A stretch of DNA of 64,000 bases, taken from Synechococcus sp. BIOS-E4-1. Lineage in GTDB: Bacteria > Cyanobacteriota > Cyanobacteriia > PCC-6307 > Cyanobiaceae. The number at the start of each line of letters is the position of its first letter. The first letter of the stretch is position 1. The notes under the pieces were generated by a model. That model did no database searches. It was not told where the DNA came from and saw only the letters and a list, made by a program, of their open reading frames with translations. The position numbers and the translations under genes are program-made. Positions 28,434 to 37,214 of the stretch are shown in pieces. The stretch spans positions 2,625,494 to 2,689,493 of the forward strand of contig NZ_CP047935.1 of the NCBI RefSeq assembly GCF_014279995.1. Reading direction: 5' to 3'.

Positions 28434-30533
28434 TCAGAAGTTCGCTTCTTGGAGTTTGAGCGTGTTGGCATACTCGCGAGCAATCATCACCACCAGGCTT
28501 CTGGCTTCGAGGGGGACGCCGCTCGGACTCCAGGGTTCCAGTGTCTTGGGAAGGTCCTCACCTGCGGGAAGGGCTGTGTCGATCAAGCGGTGCCAGGGAG
28601 AAGCCGGCTTCGGCAGATCAAAGTGCATGGCCTTGAAGTAAGCGTTGAAGCCAGCCCAGAGCACTGCTCCCTGCTTGCCGCGATGCAGGCTCATCGCCAG
28701 GCAATGGGACCAACTGGCCCAGTCGGGTTTGCCCAGTTCCACTCCGTGCCACTGGCGCCACAGGCCATCAGGATCACTGCTGCGGCGCTGCTGCTGTGGC
28801 TGTTCGCCATGAGCAACCACAGGGTTCAACAGTGCCGAAAGCTCTGAGCGCACTGTCAGCAGTCGCTTCACGAAGTTGAGCAGCTCCCTGTCGCAGTGTT
28901 CCTCGGACCAGATCATCCAGCTGAGCGGGGTGTCCTGGCACCAGGTGTTGTTGTTGCCTCCCTGACTGCGTCCAACCTCGTCGCCCATCAACAGCATGGG
29001 CACGCCTCGTGCCAGCAGCAATGTGCTCAGCATGTTGCGTTGCTGCCGCCTGCGCAGGGCGGTGATGGCATGGTCACTGCTGGGACCTTCAACGCCATGG
29101 TTCCAGCTGTTGTTGTGATTCTCACCGTCGCGGTTGTCCTCACCGTTGGCGAGGTTGTGCTTGCTGTTGAAGCTCACCAGATCCATCAGTGTGAATCCGT
29201 CGTGGGCCGTGAGCAGATTCACGGAGCGGCCCAAGCCCGCTGGTTTGCCGTCATAGAGATCAGGGCTGCTACGCAGGCGCTGTGCCATGGGCCAAGTGCT
29301 GTTGTCGTCGCCTTTCCAGAAGCTGCGTACGGCATCGCGAAATCGCCCGTTCCAGGTCCCGATACGCCGAGCCGGGAAGTCATTGAGTCGATAGAGACCA
29401 CCGCAATCCCAGGGTTCGCTCACGAGTTTGAGCTCACTGAGCAGGGGGTCGGCCTCCATCGCTTCGAACAGTGCGGGCTTATCCAACGGCTTCAGTCCTT
29501 CGCCACGACTCAGGGCAATGCCGAGATCAAAGCGAAAGCCATCCACCCCCAACTCCAAGGCCCAGCAGCGCAGCGACTCCAGAATCAGCTCACGGCTGAG
29601 TGGCTGGTGGGCTGCAATGGTGTTGCCACAGCCACTCACGTCCTGGTAGTCCCCCTTGTCTGTTTGGTGGTAGTAAGTGCGATCGGCGAATCCACGCCAG
29701 CTCAGGGTGGGGCCATCAACATTGCCTTCGGTTGTGTGGTTGTAGACAACATCGAGCAACACCTCCAGGCCCGCGTCATGACAGGCTGCCACCAGGTCAC
29801 GCATTTGATCTCTGGCCTTCATCGGGTCATCGCCGCCGACATAGCCCTGATGCGGAGCGAACCAGCTCAGTGGGCTGTATCCCCAAACGTTGTCGCGCCC
29901 AGGGGGTGCGTCCTGCGGATCGAAGGCCTGCACGGGTAGCAGTTCGATCGTGGTCACACCCAACTGCTTGAGATAGGGGATCTTGTCGATCACTCCCAGC
30001 AGGCTGCCCTTTCGATCCGGGGCGACGCCGCTGTCGCTGCGTTGAGTGAAGCCTCCAACATGCAGCTCGTAAATCACTGTCTGCTGCCAGCTGTGCCGAG
30101 GTCTGGGGTGGGCCTCGAAATCGAAGCGATCCCGTTCGCAGACCAGTCCCTTCAAGCAACAATGGGTGTTGGGTGAAGCACCGGTGGCGGCTTCACGCCG
30201 ATAGATCGACCAGCCCGTGATCGCTCTGGCACAGGGGTCCAACAGCACCTTCGCGGGCCGGAATCCATGGCCCCCAGGCGCGAGCGGACCGAACACCCGG
30301 TAGCCATAGCAGCAACCTGCCGTCAGGCCCTCCACCTCTACATGCCAGTAGTCACTGGAGCGGTGTTTGCTGTCGTTCAGATCAATCAGCTGTTCGGGGC
30401 TGCTGGCGTCAGCCGTAGGGAAAATCAGCAGTTCCACCCGGTTGGCGTCTGGAGCTGCCACAGAGAAATTCACACCTTGGGCGGTGATGCTGCTGCCAAG
30501 AGGCCAAGGTTTGCCTCGTCGGATCGCGCTCAA
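28434..30533 (-). CDS. glgX: glycogen debranching enzyme / isoamylase (GH13)
   Basis: A 699-residue GH13 enzyme that cleaves alpha-1,6 branches in glycogen. It has an N-terminal CBM48-type domain (LGSSITAQGVNFSVAAP), then GH13 regions: DVVYNHTTEG (region I), DGFRFDLGIAL (nucleophile Asp, region II), LVSEPWDCGG (acid/base Glu, region III) and LTAHDGFTLMDLV (region IV). GEDNRDGENHNNSWNHG is typical of GlgX/TreX. It stands alone on the minus strand, divergent from the MBL-fold gene. Confidence 0.95.
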   Translation of the reverse strand: MSAIRRGKPWPLGSSITAQGVNFSVAAPDANRVELLIFPTADASSPEQLIDLNDSKHRSSDYWHVEVEGLTAGCCYGYRVFGPLAPGGHGFRPAKVLLDPCARAITGWSIYRREAATGASPNTHCCLKGLVCERDRFDFEAHPRPRHSWQQTVIYELHVGGFTQRSDSGVAPDRKGSLLGVIDKIPYLKQLGVTTIELLPVQAFDPQDAPPGRDNVWGYSPLSWFAPHQGYVGGDDPMKARDQMRDLVAACHDAGLEVLLDVVYNHTTEGNVDGPTLSWRGFADRTYYHQTDKGDYQDVSGCGNTIAAHQPLSRELILESLRCWALELGVDGFRFDLGIALSRGEGLKPLDKPALFEAMEADPLLSELKLVSEPWDCGGLYRLNDFPARRIGTWNGRFRDAVRSFWKGDDNSTWPMAQRLRSSPDLYDGKPAGLGRSVNLLTAHDGFTLMDLVSFNSKHNLANGEDNRDGENHNNSWNHGVEGPSSDHAITALRRRQQRNMLSTLLLARGVPMLLMGDEVGRSQGGNNNTWCQDTPLSWMIWSEEHCDRELLNFVKRLLTVRSELSALLNPVVAHGEQPQQQRRSSDPDGLWRQWHGVELGKPDWASWSHCLAMSLHRGKQGAVLWAGFNAYFKAMHFDLPKPASPWHRLIDTALPAGEDLPKTLEPWSPSGVPLEARSLVVMIAREYANTLKLQEANF

Positions 30534-30593
30534 AGATCCACTCCCAGGAGGCAGGTGAAGCCTTCAAAGTAGTGATAGCTCCGGTGACTCATC

Positions 30594-31268
30594 GTGTCTG
30601 TGATGACCTCCTCGCTGGAGCCAGGCCGTCCTCCTCTACAGATCCGGCCTGATCTCTGGCTGTTTCCGCCCAATCGTGACTGTCGTGGAGGCTCGTCCTG
30701 GTGGCTCGACGTGGATCCTGAACCCGTTCTGATCGATTGTCCGCCGCTGACCCAAGCCACCTTGGAAGCCTTGCAGGAACTGGCGCATGGCCGATGCGCC
30801 CGAATTCTCCTCACCAGCCGTGAGGGGCATGGACGCCTGCGTCGTCTGCAGGAGCGCATGCAATGGCCCGTGCTCGTTCAAGAGCAGGAGGCCTATCTGT
30901 TGCCGGGCGTTGAACAGCTCGAAACATTCTCCGAGGAGACTGTCACTCTCTCAGGCCTGCGACTGCTCTGGACGCCTGGACCCACTCCCGGTCATGCCGT
31001 TGTGCATGCTCCGGTGCCGGTGAATGTGCTGTTCTGCGGACGTTTGCTCGTGCCGGTGGCTAGGGATCAATTGGCACCTCTGCAGCATCGGCGCACGTTT
31101 CATTGGCCCCGACAGCAGCGCAGCCTCCGTCAACTCCGTCGGTGGCTCCCTTCAGAAGCTTGTCCACGACTGGCCTCTGGGGCGGCTCTTGGGGCCCTGC
31201 GTGGTGGCCATTTAGCCCCCTTCAACAGCTGGTATCTGCAGTCAGAAGCAGCATTTGACACGGTCTGA
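30594..31268 (+). CDS. MBL-fold metallo-hydrolase-like protein, metal motif degenerate
   Basis: The 224-residue product follows the beta-lactamase fold order: DLWLFPPNRDCRGGSSWWLD at the start, VLIDCPPLTQATLEAL, ILLTSREGHGRLRRLQ at the position of the HxHxDH motif, TPGPTPGHAVVHAP, and FCGRLLVPV. The usual HxHxDH reads TSREGHG, so most first-site metal ligands are missing, while the later GH in TPGPTPGH is kept. It may be a non-catalytic member. GTG at 30594 or ATG three codons later could be the start. Confidence 0.72.
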   Translation: MSVMTSSLEPGRPPLQIRPDLWLFPPNRDCRGGSSWWLDVDPEPVLIDCPPLTQATLEALQELAHGRCARILLTSREGHGRLRRLQERMQWPVLVQEQEAYLLPGVEQLETFSEETVTLSGLRLLWTPGPTPGHAVVHAPVPVNVLFCGRLLVPVARDQLAPLQHRRTFHWPRQQRSLRQLRRWLPSEACPRLASGAALGALRGGHLAPFNSWYLQSEAAFDTV

Positions 31269-31293
31269 TACACACGAGATTCGGTGAAAGCAT

Positions 31294-31321
31294 TGCGGCA
31301 CGGTGTTTTTCGGTTGCCGCA
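31294..31321. promoter_or_regulatory. inverted repeat in the HU upstream region
   Basis: TGCGGCA and TGCCGCA form a perfect 7-bp stem around a 14-base T-rich loop, between the end of the MBL-fold gene and HU. It could be a weak terminator or an operator for HU. A possible -10 (TACGAT) lies about 20 bp downstream. Confidence 0.35.
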
Positions 31322-31420
31322 CAGCGATTGTCTCCATACGATTAGCGCGCTCAGGGAAGCCGTGCGGATGTCGACCTCCGCATCGTCGATCCAACCGCTT
31401 CCGCCACTTTCCCCTACCCA

Positions 31421-31696
31421 ATGAACAAAGCTGACCTCGTCAATCTGGTTGCCGCCCGCACCGAGCTCACCAAGACCGATGTGTCTCTGGTGGTGGACGC
31501 CGCTATCGAAACCATCATCGATTCCGTTGTGGAGGGCAAGAAGGTCTCCATTCTTGGTTTCGGTTCCTTTGAGCCCCGCGAGCGCTCTGCCCGTCAGGGT
31601 CTGAACCCCAAGACCGGTGAAAAGATCAAGATTCCTGCCAAGCGCGTACCTGCCTTCACCGCCGGCAAGATGTTCAAGGACCGCGTTCAGGGCTGA
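31421..31696 (+). CDS. hup: DNA-binding protein HU
   Basis: A 91-residue nucleoid protein of the HU/IHF family: MNKADLVNLVAARTELTK helix pair, GKKVSILGFGSFEPRERSAR core, the DNA-clasping arm with NPKTGEKIKIPAKRVPAF, and a C-terminal helix. Homodimeric HU is expected. It has its own long upstream region and a strong terminator downstream, so it is monocistronic. Confidence 0.97.
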   Translation: MNKADLVNLVAARTELTKTDVSLVVDAAIETIIDSVVEGKKVSILGFGSFEPRERSARQGLNPKTGEKIKIPAKRVPAFTAGKMFKDRVQG

Positions 31697-31718
31697 TTCC
31701 CTGCAAGAACTCTTGATC

Positions 31719-31745
31719 GGGGTGGTCCTTTAGGGCCACCCTTTC
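31719..31745 (+). terminator. Rho-independent terminator of HU
   Basis: GGGTGGTCC and GGGCCACCC pair across a short TTTA loop (one G-U), followed by TTTCTTG. It begins about 22 bp after the HU stop. Confidence 0.85.
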
Positions 31746-31749
31746 TTGT

Positions 31750-32646
31750 GTGAACCTTCCAGATCGTCTTCAGGCTGTGTTTGAGCAGGGTCGCCAACGG
31801 CGTCTGAAGGGTTATCGCGGACGTTTTGCTCCGACTCCTTCGGGTCCTCTGCATCTGGGCAACCTGCGCACGGCTCTGATCTCCTGGCTACAGGCCCGTC
31901 TACTAGGAGGTGAATGGTTACTGCGGATTGATGATCTCGATACTCCACGTATCCGGGTCGGCGCGGTCGAGTCCGCCCTCGAAGACCTGCGTTGGCTTGG
32001 ATTGCACTGGGATGGTCCAGTGATCATGCAGAGCCAGCGCCTCTGGCTCTACAACGCCTGCCTCTCTGCACTTCGGCATGACCAGCTGCTTTATCCCTGC
32101 CGATGCAGTCGCCGCCAGCTCGGTGCCGGACGGCGCTACCCAGGAACCTGCAGGGAGATGGCAAGGGGTTGGGGTCTTCAGGATGGACGCCTGCCGTCCT
32201 GGAGGCTGAAAGTGAAGGCCGCAGATGAACCGCTCTGTGGTGATTTGGTCCTGCGGCGTGCTGATGGATTCATCGCTTACCACCTTTCAACGGCGGTGGA
32301 TGAGCTGGCACTGGGCATCACCGAGGTGGTTCGGGGCGCCGATCTGGCGGCTGTGTGCATTGCTCAGCAGGCGGTGATCGCATCGCTGGAGGAGCCACCT
32401 CCCAGCTATCGACACACACCGCTGCTTTGCGATCCGGAGGGGCAGAAGCTCTCCAAGCGCGAACAGGCCGCAGGGCTGGCCCCTCTTCGGGATCAGCAGT
32501 GGTCGTCGCAGAGAGTGGTGGGCTGGCTGGCTGGTTCACTGGGTCTGGTTGACCAGCACTGCTCTTTATCGGTGTGCGAGTTGCTGCAGGAGATTCGAGC
32601 CAGGCCATTGGCGCTGCAGGCTTGTTTCGACCAATCAAATTCTTAA
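31750..32646 (+). CDS. gluQ: glutamyl-Q tRNA(Asp) synthetase
   Basis: A paralogue of the GluRS catalytic core that glutamylates queuosine on tRNA(Asp) and lacks an anticodon-binding domain. The 298 residues have RFAPTPSGPLHLGNLRTAL (HIGH-like), LRIDDLDTPR, the zinc site (CRCSRRQL...YPGTCREM) and LLCDPEGQKLSKRE (KLSKR-type loop). Start is GTG just beyond the HU terminator. Confidence 0.93.
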   Translation: MNLPDRLQAVFEQGRQRRLKGYRGRFAPTPSGPLHLGNLRTALISWLQARLLGGEWLLRIDDLDTPRIRVGAVESALEDLRWLGLHWDGPVIMQSQRLWLYNACLSALRHDQLLYPCRCSRRQLGAGRRYPGTCREMARGWGLQDGRLPSWRLKVKAADEPLCGDLVLRRADGFIAYHLSTAVDELALGITEVVRGADLAAVCIAQQAVIASLEEPPPSYRHTPLLCDPEGQKLSKREQAAGLAPLRDQQWSSQRVVGWLAGSLGLVDQHCSLSVCELLQEIRARPLALQACFDQSNS

Positions 32647-32709
32647 GGAAGCCTTCGGGATCACAGGCGTCTGCAGCTTCCACACTGAAGTTGCGTTTTT
32701 GGCTCGGAC

Positions 32710-32931
32710 ATGGCGATCTGCTCCAGCTGCGGCGGCAGTGGCATCAAACGCATCACCGAGCAGCGCTTCAGGACTTGTCAGAACTGTCTGGGCAGAGGTG
32801 TGGTCCAGCCGGTCTCCACCTCCATACCCTCAACGACAGGTGGTTCCGTTGTTCACTCCCTTGAGGAGAGAGCTGAGAGGTTCAAAGAGGACATGTTCAG
32901 GGCAGCGGCGACTTCCGCTTCTGCCAAATAA
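32710..32931 (+). CDS. small zinc-ribbon protein with two CxxCxGxG-type motifs
   Basis: A 73-residue product starting MAICSSCGGSGIKR and continuing RTCQNCLGRGVV, i.e. two Cys-x-x-Cys-x-Gly-x-Gly units as in DnaJ-type zinc centres, followed by a Ser/Thr-rich linker and a short helix. A four-Cys zinc site is expected. Role unknown. Its 3' end overlaps the convergent 38-codon membrane peptide. Confidence 0.75.
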   Translation: MAICSSCGGSGIKRITEQRFRTCQNCLGRGVVQPVSTSIPSTTGGSVVHSLEERAERFKEDMFRAAATSASAK

Positions 32932-33013
32932 AAAATGTGGCTGTCGCCACGACAGCCAACAGCGGTACAGCTGTGAACAGTAGAAGTGCAACCGCGGTCC
33001 AGTCGGTGTACAT
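32897..33013 (-). CDS. 38-residue single-span membrane peptide
   Basis: Translation gives MYTDWTAVALLLFTAVPLL followed by more hydrophobic residues and QKRKSPLP. It is one transmembrane helix with a short N-terminus and a basic C-terminus, the layout of small photosynthetic-complex subunits, but I cannot match it to a named one. It overlaps the zinc-ribbon gene by 35 bp tail to tail. Confidence 0.5.
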   Translation of the reverse strand: MYTDWTAVALLLFTAVPLLAVVATATFFIWQKRKSPLP

Positions 33014-33139
33014 CCGATCATTGATCGAGTGGATGCATTCTTTCAGTTGATCTCAGGCTTCAGGCCTGGCGTTTGCTTTTGAATTCTGTGAAGCAATTCA
33101 GGTCTTTGGCCTCGGTCATGTCTCCTTATCAACAATGTC

Positions 33140-33466
33140 TTGAAAAATTTGCTCAGAGCATTGATGCCTGCAACTGTCTCTCTTGTGATTGGCAGCGTTG
33201 AAGCACCAGTGCATGCAACGTCGCTGGCTGGCGTGAGGCCGCTTCTGCTCGCATGTTTCCGCAGCTTCAATGAAAACAGCTGTGATCGAGCTCTTGTGAT
33301 CACAGAGGCGCTGCAGCAGCGTGCCGGCGAGAGCGAGCTCTATCCCTGTCAGACCTTGCTGCTTGGACTGCAGGCGGAAGTGGTGATGGTGCAGCTTGCT
33401 GAACAACGTGACCAGAAAGCCATCGAGACTTTGCGTGAGAGTGAGCGTCTTTGTTCAGGCCTTTGA
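33140..33466 (+). CDS. small secreted protein with four Cys (108 aa)
   Basis: A TTG-started frame gives a signal peptide (MKNLLRALMPATVSLVIG, cleavage near PVHA), then a helical domain with four cysteines (LACFRSFNENSCDRAL, YPCQTLLLG, SERLCSGL) that could form two disulfides. Function not recognised. Confidence 0.6.
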   Translation: MKNLLRALMPATVSLVIGSVEAPVHATSLAGVRPLLLACFRSFNENSCDRALVITEALQQRAGESELYPCQTLLLGLQAEVVMVQLAEQRDQKAIETLRESERLCSGL

Positions 33467-33501
33467 TCTGAAGTTCACGATTCCGTTCAGAATGGGAGGC
33501 C

Positions 33502-33780
33502 ATGCATCAAGCGTCCGTCATGAATCTGTTTCTGATGAATGTTGCGGCTCTGGTCACGATCAGCGCCAGTCTGGTTAGTGCCGTTCGGGCACAGGTGCGT
33601 TTCGATGACTGCCAGCCTGTCGCTGGTGGAGGGATCACTTGCAACACAGTGCCTTACGGCAACACCCGAGCCGACATGATTGACGGTGAGTTCGGCCTGA
33701 TGGATCAGGCCAGCCCTGGATGGGCGGAATACAACCCCTATGAGGGGTACGACGACATGCTGGGAGGTAACCAAACCTGA
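33502..33780 (+). CDS. small secreted protein (92 aa)
   Basis: A signal peptide is visible (FLMNVAALVTISASLVSAVRA), followed by VRFDDCQPVAGGGITCNTVPYG, with two Cys, and an acidic, Tyr/Gly-rich end (YNPYEGYDDMLGGNQT). Likely periplasmic. Codon 7 is an alternative Met start. Family unknown. Confidence 0.65.
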   Translation: MHQASVMNLFLMNVAALVTISASLVSAVRAQVRFDDCQPVAGGGITCNTVPYGNTRADMIDGEFGLMDQASPGWAEYNPYEGYDDMLGGNQT

Positions 33781-33826
33781 GGGCTGGATCCACAGCATTC
33801 CTCCCGCGTGGATGTCATGGGGACCG

Positions 33827-34468
33827 TCACTCCAGATTCATCAGCCCACGCAGGAAGTCATGCATGTGTTCCACAGCCAGATCGAAGTTCTGCCCTTCGC
33901 GACGACCTGAACGTATTCTCGGCTTGAAACTGTGATCACCATCTGGCATCCAGGCAAGCTTCAATCGCTCTGAGAGCGCATAGTTTTTCACTTCCTCCTT
34001 GCTGCCCATCGCATCACGTTCTCCCTGAACAACAAGAGTGGGGGTTTGCAGATTCTGTAAATGCTTCACTCGCAATGTCTCTGGTTTGCCTAGGGGATGA
34101 AAGGGATAGCCGAGACAGATGCATCCCAGAATCCTGTTTCCGCTCCACAACTCATCGGCAACCAGGCTGGCGATTCTCCCCCCCATTGATTTGCCTCCGA
34201 TGATCAGAGGTTGATTGGCATCCAGAGATTGCACCTGGTCGACGTAATACTTCAACAGAACGTCGGCTCTGTTCGGTGGTGCTTTGCGGCCACTGATGCG
34301 TCTTTGGGTCATGTAGGGAAATTCGAAGCGGATGACCTGCCACCCCTTCTGCGCAAGGCCCTGAGCCATCTTCTGCATGAAAGGCGTGTCTATGCCGGCG
34401 CCGGCCCCATGGGCCAGCAGCACGGTCGCTGGACCCGTTAATGGGCCACACGTCAGTGTGTTGTCCAT
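33827..34468 (-). CDS. alpha/beta hydrolase (Tex30/KANL3-like, dienelactone-hydrolase type)
   Basis: A 213-residue serine hydrolase. LLAHGAGAGIDTPFM forms the oxyanion region, IIGGKSMGGR is the nucleophile elbow (GxSxG), TLVVQGERDAMG carries the acid and GDHSFKPR the catalytic His. This arrangement is typical of the predicted hydrolases related to Tex30. Substrate unknown. It is at the edge of the small-gene island. Confidence 0.85.
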   Translation of the reverse strand: MDNTLTCGPLTGPATVLLAHGAGAGIDTPFMQKMAQGLAQKGWQVIRFEFPYMTQRRISGRKAPPNRADVLLKYYVDQVQSLDANQPLIIGGKSMGGRIASLVADELWSGNRILGCICLGYPFHPLGKPETLRVKHLQNLQTPTLVVQGERDAMGSKEEVKNYALSERLKLAWMPDGDHSFKPRIRSGRREGQNFDLAVEHMHDFLRGLMNLE

Positions 34469-34502
34469 GCTGTTCTCAGGCGGAACGTCTTTCTTCGCTC
34501 AG

Positions 34503-34727
34503 TCAAGACGGGCGTGACCTGAATGTGAAGGGCTGGAGAGGGATGAGGACTGCTCCTTTCCGTACTGCACTTGATTGGTGGCTCACTGAGCGAAGCAGGA
34601 CATTGAGCGCGTTGACTTGATTTCCATGTTTGTCAATCAACCAATATGTTTCTTCAGGATGGTCAAATTGTTTCGCCGCACAATGTTTTTGACGTGGAGC
34701 ATCTGTACTAAAGGTGCGTAAAATCAT
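34503..34727 (-). CDS. uncertain small protein (74 aa)
   Basis: ATG-started frame 34 bp upstream of the hydrolase on the same strand (starts MILRTFSTDAPRQKHCAAKQ, contains EETYWLIDKHGNQVNALNV). Composition looks protein-like in the middle but the end is less convincing. No family recognised. Confidence 0.35.
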   Translation of the reverse strand: MILRTFSTDAPRQKHCAAKQFDHPEETYWLIDKHGNQVNALNVLLRSVSHQSSAVRKGAVLIPLQPFTFRSRPS

Positions 34728-34975
34728 GATCCATGGCTTGGATTTATGTTGCTCGCTGAAGCATCAGAATTGGCTCTACCAGTGAAATTGGCAGCGAGTT
34801 GATCAAATTAGATCGACCTTGGAATGCAAATGATGCTTGCTGCTCTCAAAGGATCACATTATTCCGTTCAATTTGATTGATAAAAATGAGTCGATGCAAG
34901 TGCAGCATTGAGGCTGAAATAGTGCATCAATCAATACCCGGGGGGCAGGGCCGGCTTTTAAGGTATTCGAAATGA

Positions 34976-35284
34976 GTGATTGTTGTGTTCAATTACAAGA
35001 TCCTTTTGGTTGCCTCTCCAATCGCGTTCTCAGTTGTCAGCACGGCATTTTGGCTTACTCGGTGGGAAATTATTGTTTGGGGAAAGCAGTTTTTTGGGGT
35101 GCCATCGATTCAGAACCGTAAAGAGTGGATCGATAGTCCCTTGGCTCCTTTCAAAAGAAAAGATGGAGGTTATCCTGTATTTACGGTCAGGACTCTGGCA
35201 GTCAATGCATTAGGTATTCCAACTGTGTTCTTTTTGGGAGCGCTCGCAGCAATGCAGTTTATCCGTAGAGCAACGCTTTACTGA
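34976..35284 (+). CDS. membrane protein with two or three spans (102 aa)
   Basis: A GTG-started product ([20 protein letters not shown]) with an N-terminal span, a conserved-looking soluble loop ([29 protein letters not shown]) and a C-terminal span ([19 protein letters not shown]). Function unknown. It is the first of a group of low-G+C plus-strand small genes. Confidence 0.6.
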   Translation: MIVVFNYKILLVASPIAFSVVSTAFWLTRWEIIVWGKQFFGVPSIQNRKEWIDSPLAPFKRKDGGYPVFTVRTLAVNALGIPTVFFLGALAAMQFIRRATLY

Positions 35285-35288
35285 ACAA

Positions 35289-35399
35289 ATGGATTCTTTT
35301 GAATTTGTTGAAGAATTTGTTTTTGCCGCAGTCTATTTTTCGGCATTGATTTGGTTTTCTATGTATTTAGTTTCGGGTTATATTTATCTGGTCGGTTGA
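35289..35399 (+). CDS. possible 36-residue membrane peptide
   Basis: ATG four bases after the preceding stop gives an acidic N-terminus (MDSFEFVEEF) followed by a single hydrophobic helix ending YIYLVG. Spacing suggests the same mRNA as the gene before it. Short length keeps confidence low. Confidence 0.4.
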   Translation: MDSFEFVEEFVFAAVYFSALIWFSMYLVSGYIYLVG

Positions 35400-35840
35400 T
35401 TTTTGCGCTCAATTTTAGGTCTGTTTCGCCGCTGAAAGCTTGATTTCGGCTTAAATAAATTGAATTTCTTGCAGAAAAAATTCTATTGCAAGGTTGAAGC
35501 AATGTTTTCAATAATATTTTGTTCTTGAAGTGTGTAAATGGCTCTGTAGAGTGCTGAGTCTGCTCCTGCTTCGCCGCTATGTATTCTGATGAGAGCTTGT
35601 CGAATAAGCTCTGCAAGAAGTGCTTGAGTTTGATCTTCCAATAGTGGTAGAGAACTCTACTGAAACCATACTTCGAGTCCGCAGCATAGTCATTCATCTA
35701 GGACCTGTTCGGGCGACCAATGAGATTCAAGAAGGTGCGATTTTGCTCTCCCCAATGCTCGATTTGTATCGTTCAGGTGGGTCATGTTGTCAGAGTGCCG
35801 CACTTGCTTGCCGTAGCTTTTTGAATAAAGGGAGTGTTTA
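35400..35840. other. gap with only weak open frames
   Basis: A+T-rich stretch. A 73-codon plus-strand frame (GTG start near 35620) ends by sharing a base with the start of the pentapeptide gene, and a 112-codon minus-strand frame covers the same DNA. Neither has a recognisable domain; at most one is real. Confidence 0.3.
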
Positions 35841-36437
35841 ATGAAATCAGTTATGCGAATTGCCAGTCAATTATTTCGACCATTCCTTGCGATTGTGTTC
35901 TGCGCATTACTGATGCTGCCATCAAAAGCATTGGCGATTTATCCCAGTGGTGGTGGCCTCCCGGATGTCGGTCTTGATCGAAGTCTGCAGGGAAGTGATC
36001 AGGCGACAGAGGCTTTTAAAGAAAAATATCCTTTTTACGAACGAGATGAAGACGGAAAACCCATTACCAAGGAATTCGTTAAATATGATTTATCCAATTA
36101 CGATCTGTCCGGACTCGATCTAAGAGGTGCTTTATTCAGCGTTGCGACTCTCAAGCGCGCTGATCTTGAGGGGGCAAATCTTGAAGGCAGTATCGCCTAT
36201 GCAACTCACTTCGAAGAAGCAAATCTCACAAATGTGAACTTCAGAGATTCTGTGCTGACCAAGAGCTTCTTTATGGCAACGACCATTGATGGAGCAGACT
36301 TCTCTGGGGCCATTATTGATGATCCACAGCGTGAGGCGATGTGTTCAAGAGCTTCTGGTGTTAATCCGGTAACTGGCGTTGAGACTTACGACAGTCTTGA
36401 TTGTTTGAGTTTGGATATGAGGTCTGCTAAGTCGTAA
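35841..36437 (+). CDS. exported pentapeptide-repeat protein
   Basis: A 198-residue product with a signal peptide (FRPFLAIVFCALLMLPSKALA), a spacer with YPFYERDEDGKPITKEF, then a run of A(D/N)LxX repeats (YDLSNYDLSGLDLRGALF, LKRADLEGANLEGSIAY, FEEANLTNVNFRDSVL), about nine to ten units forming a right-handed beta-helix, and a capped C-terminus with two Cys. The layout resembles thylakoid-lumen pentapeptide proteins; the compartment is inferred. Confidence 0.88.
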   Translation: MKSVMRIASQLFRPFLAIVFCALLMLPSKALAIYPSGGGLPDVGLDRSLQGSDQATEAFKEKYPFYERDEDGKPITKEFVKYDLSNYDLSGLDLRGALFSVATLKRADLEGANLEGSIAYATHFEEANLTNVNFRDSVLTKSFFMATTIDGADFSGAIIDDPQREAMCSRASGVNPVTGVETYDSLDCLSLDMRSAKS

Positions 36438-36561
36438 TTGTTCTAACTGCTTTCAGGATTGCTTTCATTCTCTGCTTGGGTCAATCATTAACTCTTTGTC
36501 CTAAAGTAAGAGTATTATCAAGATGTTGACTGTCTTCAAAACCACCGACATTCTTGCTTGA

Positions 36562-36789
36562 CTAATCAACCATCCGACCGAGGCGCAGTTGGCGTTGAAT
36601 CACCTTTTCAAGGTGATTCACCTTTCTCTCAAGCTCCTCCACTCGTTTTTGAAGGTCATCTCCCTCTTGATGATTACCATCTGACAGATTCTTTCTGCCT
36701 TCATTCATCATTTCTGAGTAGGTTAGAGCTCTCTCTGGTATGTATTCTTCAGGACTGGGCATTGTGTTGCTTGTATTGTCAGGTGTCAT
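36562..36789 (-). CDS. small coiled-coil protein (75 aa)
   Basis: Started at MTPDNTSNTM. The C-terminal half is a heptad-rich coiled coil (LQKRVEELERKVNHLEKVIQ) after an acidic/polar N-terminus. No membrane span. Oligomeric scaffold-like protein of unknown role. Confidence 0.6.
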   Translation of the reverse strand: MTPDNTSNTMPSPEEYIPERALTYSEMMNEGRKNLSDGNHQEGDDLQKRVEELERKVNHLEKVIQRQLRLGRMVD

Positions 36790-37214
36790 TGTATGGAAGA
36801 TCTGAGAAAACCTAGTCATTTAAACTAATTTTGAGTGGTGGCTTTGTTAGTCGCTCGTTGTGTTGTTCATTGTACGAAAGACTTTTTACGTTTTAAAGTG
36901 CTTGGCCTCGAGAGAGCTTAAGCTTTAAAGTCACTAGCAAAGTTGATAATAAAACAACGGTCAATCAAGTGCTTGTGATGGACGTGTTGTAAAGGTTAAC
37001 CACAAGATCTGATCATCAGAAAAAACTGGTCTGCTCTTGTTTGCCAATCACTTTCCCATGAGCACCAACGAGTCATTTGCTCATCGAGCACCCCTGCAAA
37101 TGGAGGCCTCATCAAGATGACTGTCCAGCATGGCAAGCCGTTGCGTTCTGTTGGTTCAATGGTTAATTGCTCACTGTCTGGCTGGACGAATCAGCCAGGT
37201 TTTGGCTCAAACGA
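36790..37214. other. intergenic region with possible short peptides and a hairpin
   Basis: No convincing gene. Two tiny plus-strand frames overlap ATGA-style (20 codons, then 33 codons ending at 37206). CTGGCTG/CAGCCAG at 37178-37198 form a 7-bp stem followed by GTTTT, a weak terminator-like hairpin inside the second frame. Confidence 0.35.

Noticed and set aside
28896..29939. 347-codon plus-strand frame opposite glgX
   Set aside because: Long open antisense frames are common in high-G+C genes; the glgX motifs settle the strand.
35359..35697. 112-codon minus-strand frame
   Set aside because: A+T-rich, Lys/Asn/Ser-biased reverse translation with no domain; conflicts with plus-strand candidates.
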